DNA from: Solibacillus sp. FSL R5-0449
GTDB lineage: Bacteria > Bacillota > Bacilli > Bacillales_A > Planococcaceae
DNA: 64,000 bases
NCBI RefSeq assembly: GCF_037975215.1
Contig: NZ_CP150239.1
Span: forward strand, 112,501-176,500
Direction of reading: 5' to 3'
Shown here: piece by piece, positions 46,677 to 54,770 of the stretch
Layout of the letters: every line of letters begins with the position of its first letter
How positions within the stretch are numbered: position 1 is the first letter of the stretch
Made by a program: the position numbers and the translations under genes
The notes under the pieces: model-generated
What the model was told of the DNA's origin: nothing
The model's database searches: none
Seen by the model: only the letters and a program-made list of their open reading frames with translations

Positions 46677-47747
46677 ATTAGCACGACAATTAAACATTTC
46701 TTCGGCCAGGCAATGACAGGGCAAGGGATTAAAAACATTTATAAAGAGTTAATGAATGAAGCGAAAGCTGTGTATTTATTAAAAGGTGCGCATGGGTTCA
46801 AAGTTTCGGAGTTACTGCAGAAAATCGGGGCGCATTACTTTGAAAAAGGAGCACATATTGAGCTTTTCCATGATCCATTATTTGGAAATACGGTCGAAGC
46901 TGTTTATATTCAAGCCCCTCATCACATTTTAATTGTTCAAGCGACAAACCCGTCAATAGAACCGGTACTGCCAGGGTTACGGGATCATGTCATTTCCCTT
47001 TATGACTGTGTGGATGAACAACATATTTCATTGAATGGAAATCTTCCTTCAGTGAATGAATCGAAACAAGCTTATTATGACCAGTGTTTTGCGAAGCTTT
47101 CAAATGCTATTCATATTCATGATGACTGGGAAGTGGAAACGAGAAAACAGATGGAATGGAGCGGATTGAACCAGCAGTTTGCTGAGTTGTCGCACAATCT
47201 ATTCGGTGAAACAAATCGGGAGCAATCCGGACAGCTTACACACCGTCTGCTTGGAACATTAACGCCAACAGGAGCTCGGGACACTGTACAGAGTATTACA
47301 CAAAATCTTGAAAAGAGATTGTTTATTAAAGGATACCCGGGAACAGGGAAGTCTTCGATGATGAAGAAATTGGCCAACGAAGCGATAAGCAGGGGGTTTG
47401 ATGTACAACTCGTTTGGTGCGGACTGGATTCCAATTCGATCGATATGGTCATTATCCCGGAACTGAAATTCTGTATTTTTGACAGCACGGAACCGCATGT
47501 ATATTTTCCGGATGAAAATCGTCCTGGTGACGAGATTTTCGATATTGCCCAGCATTGTCATCCGACAGAAGTAGAGCTAAAGAATATAGAAGCAATCACA
47601 GAAAAATACAAAGCAACGATGACCGATGCAAAACATTTTGCGGGGAAATACGCAGAACAAGAGCGGAAATTTCGTGAAGCGATAGATGCTGCTATCAATT
47701 TGGATGAATTCAATAGACGTACAGCATTACTGTTTGAGCTTTTCTGA
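46677..47747 (+). CDS. P-loop ATPase of the PRK06851 type, one P-loop degenerate
   Basis: About 356 residues. Relatives begin with a short IKHYFAGGNTA..F.S-like segment followed by two P-loop halves. Here STTIKHFFGQAMTGQG is encoded upstream of the first ATG (46713), and GGAAGGA lies 7 bases before an in-frame ATT at 46677, so an ATT start is proposed; the conservative start is 46713 (344 residues). The first P-loop is degenerate (LLKGAHGFKVSELL), and the second is intact (IKGYPGTGKSSMMKKL). The function is unknown. It is monocistronic with a good terminator. Confidence 0.78.
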   Translation: MSTTIKHFFGQAMTGQGIKNIYKELMNEAKAVYLLKGAHGFKVSELLQKIGAHYFEKGAHIELFHDPLFGNTVEAVYIQAPHHILIVQATNPSIEPVLPGLRDHVISLYDCVDEQHISLNGNLPSVNESKQAYYDQCFAKLSNAIHIHDDWEVETRKQMEWSGLNQQFAELSHNLFGETNREQSGQLTHRLLGTLTPTGARDTVQSITQNLEKRLFIKGYPGTGKSSMMKKLANEAISRGFDVQLVWCGLDSNSIDMVIIPELKFCIFDSTEPHVYFPDENRPGDEIFDIAQHCHPTEVELKNIEAITEKYKATMTDAKHFAGKYAEQERKFREAIDAAINLDEFNRRTALLFELF

Positions 47748-47767
47748 TAAGGCTAAAGAAATTTATA

Positions 47768-47808
47768 GGCATGGGTCCGAATTCATCTCGGGACCATGCC
47801 TTTTTTTA
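47768..47808 (+). terminator. Terminator after the P-loop ATPase gene
   Basis: GGCATGGGTCCGA pairs with TCTCGGGACCATGCC, followed by seven T. Confidence 0.9.
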
Positions 47809-47951
47809 TAGTAGAATCTATATAACAATTGCTATTTTAGAATAGTTTATAAATTTTCAAAATAATAAATCTTTTAAGAGCTATAAATGTTACTCAAACA
47901 GAAAATACTGTATGCTGATGGTGAGCTTTTCATTACAAAGGAGGACAACTC

Positions 47952-48734
47952 ATGAATCGTTTTGAAGGAAAAGTTATAATTGTTACTGGTGCAGGATCGG
48001 GATTAGGACAAGCTGCCACATTACAGCTTGCAAAGGAAGGCGCAAAGCTTGTACTCGTAGATTTAAATCAGGCAGGCCTGGATGAAACGAAGAAAAAAGT
48101 GCTGGAAGTCGCTCCTAATGCTGAAACATTGTCAGTAACAGCAAACGTAGCTACGGAAAGTGAAGTTGAAAATTTTGTGAATCAAACGGTTGAAAAATTC
48201 GGCAAAATTGATGGTTTCTTTAACAATGCGGGAATTGAAGGGAAGCAAAACTTAACTGGAGATTACGGTATTGATGAATTCCATAAAGTTATCTCCGTCA
48301 ATTTGAACGGTGTCTTCTATGGTATGAAATATGTGCTGAAAGTAATGAAGGAGCAAGGATACGGCTCGATTGTCAATACAGCTTCTGTCGGCGGGATCCG
48401 TGGCGTCGGAAACCAGTCAGGCTATGCGGCTAGTAAACATGGCGTTGTCGGGTTAACGCGTAACTCGGCGATTGAATACGGACAATATGGAATATCGATT
48501 AAAGCAATAGCACCGGGTGCGATTATGACGCCAATGGTAGAAGGCTCACTGCGCCAAATGGGTGGCGATAACTGGGAGGAAGTCGGCAAGGAGTTTGTTA
48601 AGCCGAATCCGATGAGACGTTTTGGTAAGCCGGAAGAAGTCGGTTATCTAGTGGCATTCCTGCTATCAAACGAAGCGGACTTCATTAACGCAGCCGTTAT
48701 CCCAATCGATGGCGGCCAGTCTTATAAATATTAA
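47952..48734 (+). CDS. Short-chain dehydrogenase/reductase
   Basis: A 260-residue classical SDR. The cofactor motif TGAGSGLG is at 12-19, NNAG at 91-94, and the catalytic Ser145, Tyr158 and Lys162 lie in NTASVGG and YAASKHG. Asp37 after the second strand favours NAD(H). The C-terminal FINAAVIPIDGGQSYKY is the standard ending. The substrate is unknown. AAAGGAGG precedes the ATG. Confidence 0.93.
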   Translation: MNRFEGKVIIVTGAGSGLGQAATLQLAKEGAKLVLVDLNQAGLDETKKKVLEVAPNAETLSVTANVATESEVENFVNQTVEKFGKIDGFFNNAGIEGKQNLTGDYGIDEFHKVISVNLNGVFYGMKYVLKVMKEQGYGSIVNTASVGGIRGVGNQSGYAASKHGVVGLTRNSAIEYGQYGISIKAIAPGAIMTPMVEGSLRQMGGDNWEEVGKEFVKPNPMRRFGKPEEVGYLVAFLLSNEADFINAAVIPIDGGQSYKY

Positions 48735-48742
48735 ATATTAAT

Positions 48743-48774
48743 CCCCTTAAACAAGTTTTAAGGGGGTTTTTCCT
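48743..48774 (+). terminator. Terminator after the SDR gene
   Basis: CCCCTTAAA pairs with TTTAAGGGGG and is followed by TTTTT. Confidence 0.85.
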
Positions 48775-48794
48775 CTTAGAACTCGCTTTCTTTT

Positions 48795-49148
48795 TCAACG
48801 ATTCAATACCCGGCTTTCCAGTAAATACGTCACCTCGTATTTCTCTGCCAATTTTCTTATAAAGGCTAATAGCTCATTGAAATCTGTTGTTTGGATCAAT
48901 TGCTTATACTGTTTTTTCTCTTCCTCGTTTGCAACTTTCTTGAAATACCCCCACATATGTTGGCAAGCATTGCGCATGCTGCCTTTTGTCGGTGTTAAAC
49001 TTAATGCCTGTTCGATCAGCGCTGAAATTTCTTCATAAGAAGCCTTATTTTTCATCGCCTGACGAATAGCATTGTAATGATTTTGGCTATAAAACATTAC
49101 ATTGTACTTTTCTTCACGCCAAAGGATTTCCGTTTTCTTTTGATCCAT
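48795..49148 (-). CDS. DUF1722 (YbgA-like) protein
   Basis: A 117-residue soluble protein. The pattern WREEKYNVMFYSQNHYNAIRQAM, then LSLTPTKGSMRNACQHMWGYFKK, matches DUF1722 as found in YbgA, where it is often fused to DUF523. Here it stands alone. Its function is unknown. GAGGAGGAATC precedes the ATG. It is convergent with the SDR gene. Confidence 0.82.
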   Translation of the reverse strand: MDQKKTEILWREEKYNVMFYSQNHYNAIRQAMKNKASYEEISALIEQALSLTPTKGSMRNACQHMWGYFKKVANEEEKKQYKQLIQTTDFNELLAFIRKLAEKYEVTYLLESRVLNR

Positions 49149-49330
49149 AAAAGATTCCTCCTCACGATTTACTTCTGCATAATCTACTAGTTGCTCACAT
49201 TATATAAGATAGATAAAAGTTTTGCTTTTATAAGGGGTCAAATCCAACGTATAGTGTGAAAAATTGTATAATGAAGATAGTTTTCAAATTTTCTGAATTT
49301 ACTTAAAATTAAAGGGAGAGAGGGATTCCG

Positions 49331-50695
49331 ATGGTAAATGAACTAACATCAGTGAATGGACATGTAACAGGGGAGTCGGTATACCAGGATAAACCGGTCA
49401 TTCAGGCAGCCGAAACACTATTCGTCAATGAATTTACAGATGGTGTTTTAAATCCGAATGCACCTATGTTAGGACCTTTAAAAGATGGGGGTACAATCAT
49501 TGCCAATACAGCTCCTGGTTGTTGGGGCCCAATGATTACACCGGCGATTCGCGGAGGGCACGAAGTAACGAAGCCCGTATATGTAGAAGGTGCGGAAGTC
49601 GGGGACGCAATCGTCATCCAAATTAAGTCGATTCAAGTTACATCGATTGCGACTTCTTCGGGAACAGACGAAGCGCAAAATGAGCGGTTTATCGGAGATC
49701 CTTTCGTTAAGGTGAAATGCCCGGGTTGCGGGAAACTCCATCCGCCGACAATTGTACAAGGAATCGGTCAGGAGTCTGTAAAATGTATGACTTGCGGAAC
49801 GGATACAACCCCATTTAAAATTTCCAACGGCTATACAATGGCATTCAATTCAAAAGGGAATGTCGGATTGACGGTCGGAAAAGAAGCTGCGCGCCGGATT
49901 GCTCAAGACAGCAAAAACTATATGCGAACTCCGGAAAATTCAGTTCAAAATCCAATTACTTCATTTGCGCCGAGTGACCTGATCGGGGTACTTGCAAGAA
50001 TGCGTCCGTTTGTTGGTCAGCTTGGGACAACACCGTCAAAAGCAATGCCGGATTCTCATAATGCTGGTGACTTCGGAACGTTTTTAATCGGGGCACCGCA
50101 TGAATTTACAATGACTGAAGATGAGCTGAATATCCACCGTACAGATGGGCATATGGATATTAACCGCGTGCGTGAAGGGGCTGTTGTCATTTGTCCTGTA
50201 AAGGTTCCTGGTGGCGGTGTATATGTAGGGGATATGCATGCAATGCAGGGCGATGGAGAAATTGCAGGACATACGACTGATGTATCGGGTATTGTACAGC
50301 TGCAGGTAAGTGTACTGAAAAAGGTAAACTTGGACGGTCCTATCTTGCTGCCGAATGTTGATGATTTGCCCTATACCGCAAAACCTTTCACGAAGGAAGA
50401 AAAGCGTATAGCACGAGAGCTGGCAGAAGAGTTTGGGGTAAAGCAAGTCGAAGAGAGCTTCCCGTTGTCAATTGTAGGAACAGGGGTTAACTTAAATGCG
50501 GCTACAGAAAATGCACTGGAGCGTGCGGCAAAGTTATTTGAACTGACCGTGGAAGAAGTAAGAAACCGTGCAACAATTACAGGTGGTATTGAAATCGGCA
50601 GACATCCGGGTGTTGTGACGGCTACCGTTCAAATGCCAAAATCACTTTTGAAAAAAGCAAGACTGTTTAAAACGATTAAGCGTCAATATGACTGA
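49331..50695 (+). CDS. Acetamidase/formamidase-family protein with zinc-ribbon insertion
   Basis: A 454-residue FmdA/AmdA-type hydrolase. Conserved blocks are GGTIIANTAPGCWGPM (53-68) and GDMHAMQGDGEIAGHTTDVSG, plus the C-terminal GGIEIGRHPGVVT. Between them two cysteine pairs (C130/C133 in CPGC and C152/C155 in CMTC) form a rubredoxin-like zinc knuckle, not part of the minimal family core. It probably hydrolyses a small amide and releases ammonia. The start has AAGGGAGAGAGG upstream. No amide transporter is adjacent. Confidence 0.88.
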   Translation: MVNELTSVNGHVTGESVYQDKPVIQAAETLFVNEFTDGVLNPNAPMLGPLKDGGTIIANTAPGCWGPMITPAIRGGHEVTKPVYVEGAEVGDAIVIQIKSIQVTSIATSSGTDEAQNERFIGDPFVKVKCPGCGKLHPPTIVQGIGQESVKCMTCGTDTTPFKISNGYTMAFNSKGNVGLTVGKEAARRIAQDSKNYMRTPENSVQNPITSFAPSDLIGVLARMRPFVGQLGTTPSKAMPDSHNAGDFGTFLIGAPHEFTMTEDELNIHRTDGHMDINRVREGAVVICPVKVPGGGVYVGDMHAMQGDGEIAGHTTDVSGIVQLQVSVLKKVNLDGPILLPNVDDLPYTAKPFTKEEKRIARELAEEFGVKQVEESFPLSIVGTGVNLNAATENALERAAKLFELTVEEVRNRATITGGIEIGRHPGVVTATVQMPKSLLKKARLFKTIKRQYD

Positions 50696-50806
50696 ATGCC
50701 ACGGGACCATTATTAGAAGCACTACGATCATAATTAATTAGATAAGTTTTTGTTCTTTATTTTTCGGGAAATAGGAAATTACTAGAAAAGTAGAGGGGAT
50801 GAAGCA

Positions 50807-51325
50807 ATGCAGCCATTGATCAAGAAGATAGAAGCTCTTGTCATCTCGATTAGCGTTCAGTCCGGTATTGGTATTATTGAAGCAATTAGTGAAAAAGACG
50901 GCAATAAGAAAGTCATATTCCAAATTACATCAAAAACGCCTTTAATGACAAAGGACGGGCACCAGATTGGGGCATCTGCCATTCCGGTCAAGGCGAAAAT
51001 CATTGCCTTTATTGATTCCAGAAATCCGTTGCCGATGATTTCTCCGCCTCATACAACACCATTACTCATTATTTTTGACCAGTATGATAAAGAAGGTGAA
51101 GTATGTGTCGGTGCATTTGACCGGGTGTTTTACTGTGATCAGTTGAAACTTAAACTCCATATTAGTGAAAAAACAGAAATAGTGGATTTGGCGGGAAAGC
51201 GTGTAGATCAGAAAGATATGGACGGAAAGATGCTTTTTGTTTTTTATGATCATGCAACTAAAAGCAAACCCGTGCAAGCCAAACCATCAAAAATTATCGT
51301 GACCTCTATTTTGCATAACGAATAG
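50807..51325 (+). CDS. Hypothetical protein
   Basis: A 172-residue, beta-rich protein with no signal peptide or membrane segment and no recognised family. Blocks such as GIGIIEAISEKDGNKKVIFQI and TPLMTKDGHQIGASAIPVKAKIIAFI suggest a small beta-barrel; VCVGAFDRVFYCDQLKLKLHI begins a second half. GAGGGGATGAAGC precedes the ATG. The gap before it contains a single TTATTAGAA word (50710). It may be co-transcribed with the formamidase. Confidence 0.7.
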   Translation: MQPLIKKIEALVISISVQSGIGIIEAISEKDGNKKVIFQITSKTPLMTKDGHQIGASAIPVKAKIIAFIDSRNPLPMISPPHTTPLLIIFDQYDKEGEVCVGAFDRVFYCDQLKLKLHISEKTEIVDLAGKRVDQKDMDGKMLFVFYDHATKSKPVQAKPSKIIVTSILHNE

Positions 51326-51508
51326 CCATGATGCATATCGATTTCAATTGTTAGTACGTATGTTTTAAGCAATCTATCATACGAAATGCTGCAAATGAAA
51401 CGATATGCTTTTTTTGTGGAATCAAACTGAAGGAAAGTAAATAAATTAAATATGTTACATCCACATTTATTTTTTGGTATATTTTTGTATAGAAATAAGG
51501 TGGAAAAT

Positions 51509-52966
51509 ATGGAGGGATCTTTGTTGTTGCTTTCATTTGATGAGCAGCTCTTTCAACAGACGAACGGACAAACAGGGAAAAAGCTAGAGCAGGCTTTGGA
51601 AGATAAATTTCAATTTGTAAAACAGACTGCGATTTGGGGCGCACCTATACAGAGCAGTGATTTTTTGCTGGAACAGGAGCGTGCAGAGAAGTTTTGCTTT
51701 CAGTTAATTAAAACCTATTGGGGCAGATTAGACTTATTTAATAGTGATTCAGTGCAAGAGACGAATTCTTTGAATGAAAAAATGGAACAGTTTTTTGCCG
51801 AGTCCGAAAACAGAAAAGTGCTATTTTCATTTTTACATAACCATGGTGAAGTGGCATTTGATCAGCTAATTGAATATATTTTTTCAAAGCCGGTCCCTGT
51901 AACTCATATAGAAACAGAATTAAAGAAAATTTATGTATATGAAGTGAACAATCATTTTTTTGTTCAACCGATTTATTGTGCAGATGAAAAGTTTTGGCAA
52001 ATAATCGGTGCGAAAAAGATTTATTCACTGTTTTTACAAGTACCTTTAATGAATATGACGAGACCAGTTGAATTAATGCGGCATTTTAAAGCATTGCTTG
52101 CCGGTCAGCTGACAGCAAATCGCATTGCAACAATTATTCATAAGCTCGTACAGAAGATAGATGATGAAAATCCGAAATCGGATGAAGTAAAGCAATTGCA
52201 TCTGTTAAATGTCCGCACGCATTTTACGAGCGGGCGACGCCATATGCTGAAGCTCCGAAAATGTATTCAGGCATTACTGGAAAACTGGTCAACCGGAACG
52301 TTTGCATTAAATACGAAAGAGCAAACACTGCTTGGCTATATGTTGTTTCAAGAAGCGGTTTATAAAAGGGATTACCGGAGTATTTTACTGCAAGGAATGT
52401 ATTTAATTGAGGAAGAACGGATAAACAATCATGCGATTGAACTTGTTGTTGAATATGCGGATGTGTTGAGCAGCATGAACCCGCAGCCTGATACACTTGT
52501 GAAAGATTACCGGAAAAACTACTTGGAGCATGTCTTTTATGAACTGATTAATAGTGTGGTAAAAGAAGAACAGTTTGAGCTTGGGATAGAGCTGCTGAAA
52601 AATTATGAGCTTGCATCATGTGCAGCCATATTCCAGCTCCTTCATGCAGAAGAAACGGAAACGATTCTGCATATGATTGAGGCAACTGTTCAACGTGATA
52701 TTGCTCTATTTGTTGATGGTTCGCCACAAAACATTCGCGAATCGATCATTATCTGGCAGCAACATTATTTGAATAAAAACAGCGATTATTATCGTATAGC
52801 TGAAATGACATCACAGCATATTTGCAATTTGTTGAAAATACTGTTTTGGGCTGAAGAAGATGTGCTAGTGGAGAAACTGTTAGCGGTCTATAAAAAATAT
52901 TTGCTCATCCCGCATCATTTCCAATATTTGCGCCAGTTTATTGAGCGCCGTGTTGTATTATGTTAA
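51509..52966 (+). CDS. Large hypothetical protein
   Basis: A 485-residue, mostly helical soluble protein of unknown family. There is no catalytic motif, signal peptide or membrane segment. Regularly spaced helices in the C-terminal half (QFELGIELLKNYELASCAAIFQLL and following) suggest a helical-repeat scaffold. The start is uncertain: ATG at 51509 has AAGGTGG five bases upstream, while TTG at 51524 lies 7 bases after GGAGGG; the frame is also open back to 51452. Confidence 0.7.
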   Translation: MEGSLLLLSFDEQLFQQTNGQTGKKLEQALEDKFQFVKQTAIWGAPIQSSDFLLEQERAEKFCFQLIKTYWGRLDLFNSDSVQETNSLNEKMEQFFAESENRKVLFSFLHNHGEVAFDQLIEYIFSKPVPVTHIETELKKIYVYEVNNHFFVQPIYCADEKFWQIIGAKKIYSLFLQVPLMNMTRPVELMRHFKALLAGQLTANRIATIIHKLVQKIDDENPKSDEVKQLHLLNVRTHFTSGRRHMLKLRKCIQALLENWSTGTFALNTKEQTLLGYMLFQEAVYKRDYRSILLQGMYLIEEERINNHAIELVVEYADVLSSMNPQPDTLVKDYRKNYLEHVFYELINSVVKEEQFELGIELLKNYELASCAAIFQLLHAEETETILHMIEATVQRDIALFVDGSPQNIRESIIIWQQHYLNKNSDYYRIAEMTSQHICNLLKILFWAEEDVLVEKLLAVYKKYLLIPHHFQYLRQFIERRVVLC

Positions 52967-52970
52967 TAAT

Positions 52971-53011
52971 GAAAAGGTGAAGCAATGCCGATGCATGCTT
53001 CACCTTTTTGT
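52971..53011. terminator. Bidirectional terminator
   Basis: AAAAGGTGAAGCA pairs with TGCTTCACCTTTTT. It separates the convergent hypothetical and CoA-transferase genes. Confidence 0.9.
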
Positions 53012-53012
53012 T

Positions 53013-54197
53013 TTATTGTAATACGCCATCGTTTGTTAGCTGTTCGATTTGTTCTTTAGTATAGCCGTAAGCAGTTAAAATTTCCTCGGTATGTTCACCT
53101 ATTTTTGCCCCTACATGTTTGTAAGTCGGTTCAACACCGCTTATTTTCAAGGCTGTTCCAATTTGGCGCTGTGAGGATCCATCCGGTTTCTGAACATCTA
53201 CAAGCATATTCCGCGCTTTAATTTGCGGGTGTTCACAAGCTTCGTCAAATGTAAGAACCGGTTCCACACATCCATGGAAATCTTCATTGAAAATTTCAAG
53301 CCATTGATCGAATGTCTTCGAACAAAATGCATCGGTAACTGCTTCTTTAAATCGTTGCTGTGTATAGTAGGAGTCATTGAATGTGCTGTCGATCAGTTCC
53401 GGAATGCCAAGCGCTTCACATAGCAGTTTGCGGAACTGAGGCTCCAGGCTGCCGACAGAAAAGTAACGACCGTCTTTCGTACGATAGTAATCATAAAATG
53501 TTCCGCCATTTAAAATTTCCTCTTCCGGCTGTGGTGGACGACCGCTTCCAAGATATTGCGTGCCATATAAAGCATTCATTGAAAACATCGCATCGGTCAT
53601 CGAGACATCGATAAATTTCCCTTCGCCAGTTTTTTCACGGTGTAGAGCAGCCGCTAAAATTCCGATAGCGGCATGCATTGTCCCGCCGGCAATATCCGCA
53701 ATTTGAATTCCCATTGCAACAGGCTTTTTATCTTTCAAACGGGAATGATCCAACACCCCGCCAATCGATAAGTAGTTATTATCATGACCTGGCCGCGTTG
53801 CATATGGTCCGGTTTGTCCATAGCCGGTAATTGCGCAGTAAATTAGGCGCGGGTTATATTCACGCAATGTTTCATAGTCGATTCCGAGGCGCTTCATTAC
53901 ACCTGGACGGAATCCTTCAATGATAATGTCGTAATCTTGGATAAGCTTTTTAATAATTTCGATGCTCTCCGCAGACTTTAAATTGAGCTGCAGAGACTTT
54001 TTTGAACGGTTTAAATGCTGATGGAAGTAGGATTCCTTGTCCTCATCATAGGGAGGCATAATCCGCATTAAATCAACACGGCGTTCTGACTCCACATGAA
54101 TCACATCTGCCCCGAGATCCGCAAACATCATTGACGCAAGCGGTCCAGGCAATAGAGAAGAAAAATCCAAAATCTTTAACCCATTTAAAATCGTCAT
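53013..54197 (-). CDS. CaiB/BaiF-family CoA transferase (class III)
   Basis: A 394-residue protein of the class-III CoA-transferase/alpha-methylacyl-CoA racemase family. The N-terminal LKILDFSSLLPGPLASMMFADLGADVIHVE is the family opening. VAMGIQIADIAGGTMHAAIGILAAALHRE contains the catalytic Asp region, and GRYFSVGSLEPQF is the linker. It could be a transferase or a racemase; no partner acyl-CoA gene is nearby. ATG at 54197 is six bases from AAGGGGG; ATG at 54203 touches it. Confidence 0.9.
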   Translation of the reverse strand: MTILNGLKILDFSSLLPGPLASMMFADLGADVIHVESERRVDLMRIMPPYDEDKESYFHQHLNRSKKSLQLNLKSAESIEIIKKLIQDYDIIIEGFRPGVMKRLGIDYETLREYNPRLIYCAITGYGQTGPYATRPGHDNNYLSIGGVLDHSRLKDKKPVAMGIQIADIAGGTMHAAIGILAAALHREKTGEGKFIDVSMTDAMFSMNALYGTQYLGSGRPPQPEEEILNGGTFYDYYRTKDGRYFSVGSLEPQFRKLLCEALGIPELIDSTFNDSYYTQQRFKEAVTDAFCSKTFDQWLEIFNEDFHGCVEPVLTFDEACEHPQIKARNMLVDVQKPDGSSQRQIGTALKISGVEPTYKHVGAKIGEHTEEILTAYGYTKEQIEQLTNDGVLQ

Positions 54198-54770
54198 ACC
54201 CATCCCCCTTATGTGTTGAACAGTTGCTTTTGAAAGTAGAATGTAGAACTAATACAAACGAAAGCTCCGAAAGAGCAATATATGCTACCACCTTCAAAAA
54301 AATATAAATATAAGAAAAAGAGTCCCCTTATTATCTAATTCTCTATACTCTATTATATTTTAAATACTCTGAAAATTATAGTGCGAAAATAAGCAAAATG
54401 TGCAGAAATATAGAAAAAACAAACATTGAATTCTTGTTCTCTATTATTTTAAAAAAAATAGTCCAAGTCAGGAATAAAATATAACTTTAGTGAATATTAA
54501 CTAAGTATAGAAACCCTATTAAAGATTAGATAGTTTTTAGCTAGGGTAAAATATGGATGGTTGGCTATTTATTTATAGAACGGTTTTGCTTTATGACAAT
54601 ATGTCGGAGCAGGGTCGTTCCTTTTTTTGTCCAAATTTAGAAATCCAGAATTAAAATGAAAAACTACATAAATTTCATACAGTTTTGCGCACTGTTAGCC
54701 GATATAAATAATAGAAGTTTTTACTAGATTGAACATGTTACGACATTTCAAAAAGGAGGGATTTTCTAAC
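54198..54770. other. AT-rich gap upstream of the S-layer-like gene
   Basis: 573 bases with no credible gene, and very AT-rich from 54300. It probably carries the promoter and a long leader of the SLH gene. A TTGCGC / TATAAATAATAG stretch near 54685-54712 is a weak promoter candidate. AAAAAGGAGGG at 54751 is the SLH gene's ribosome site. Confidence 0.45.
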
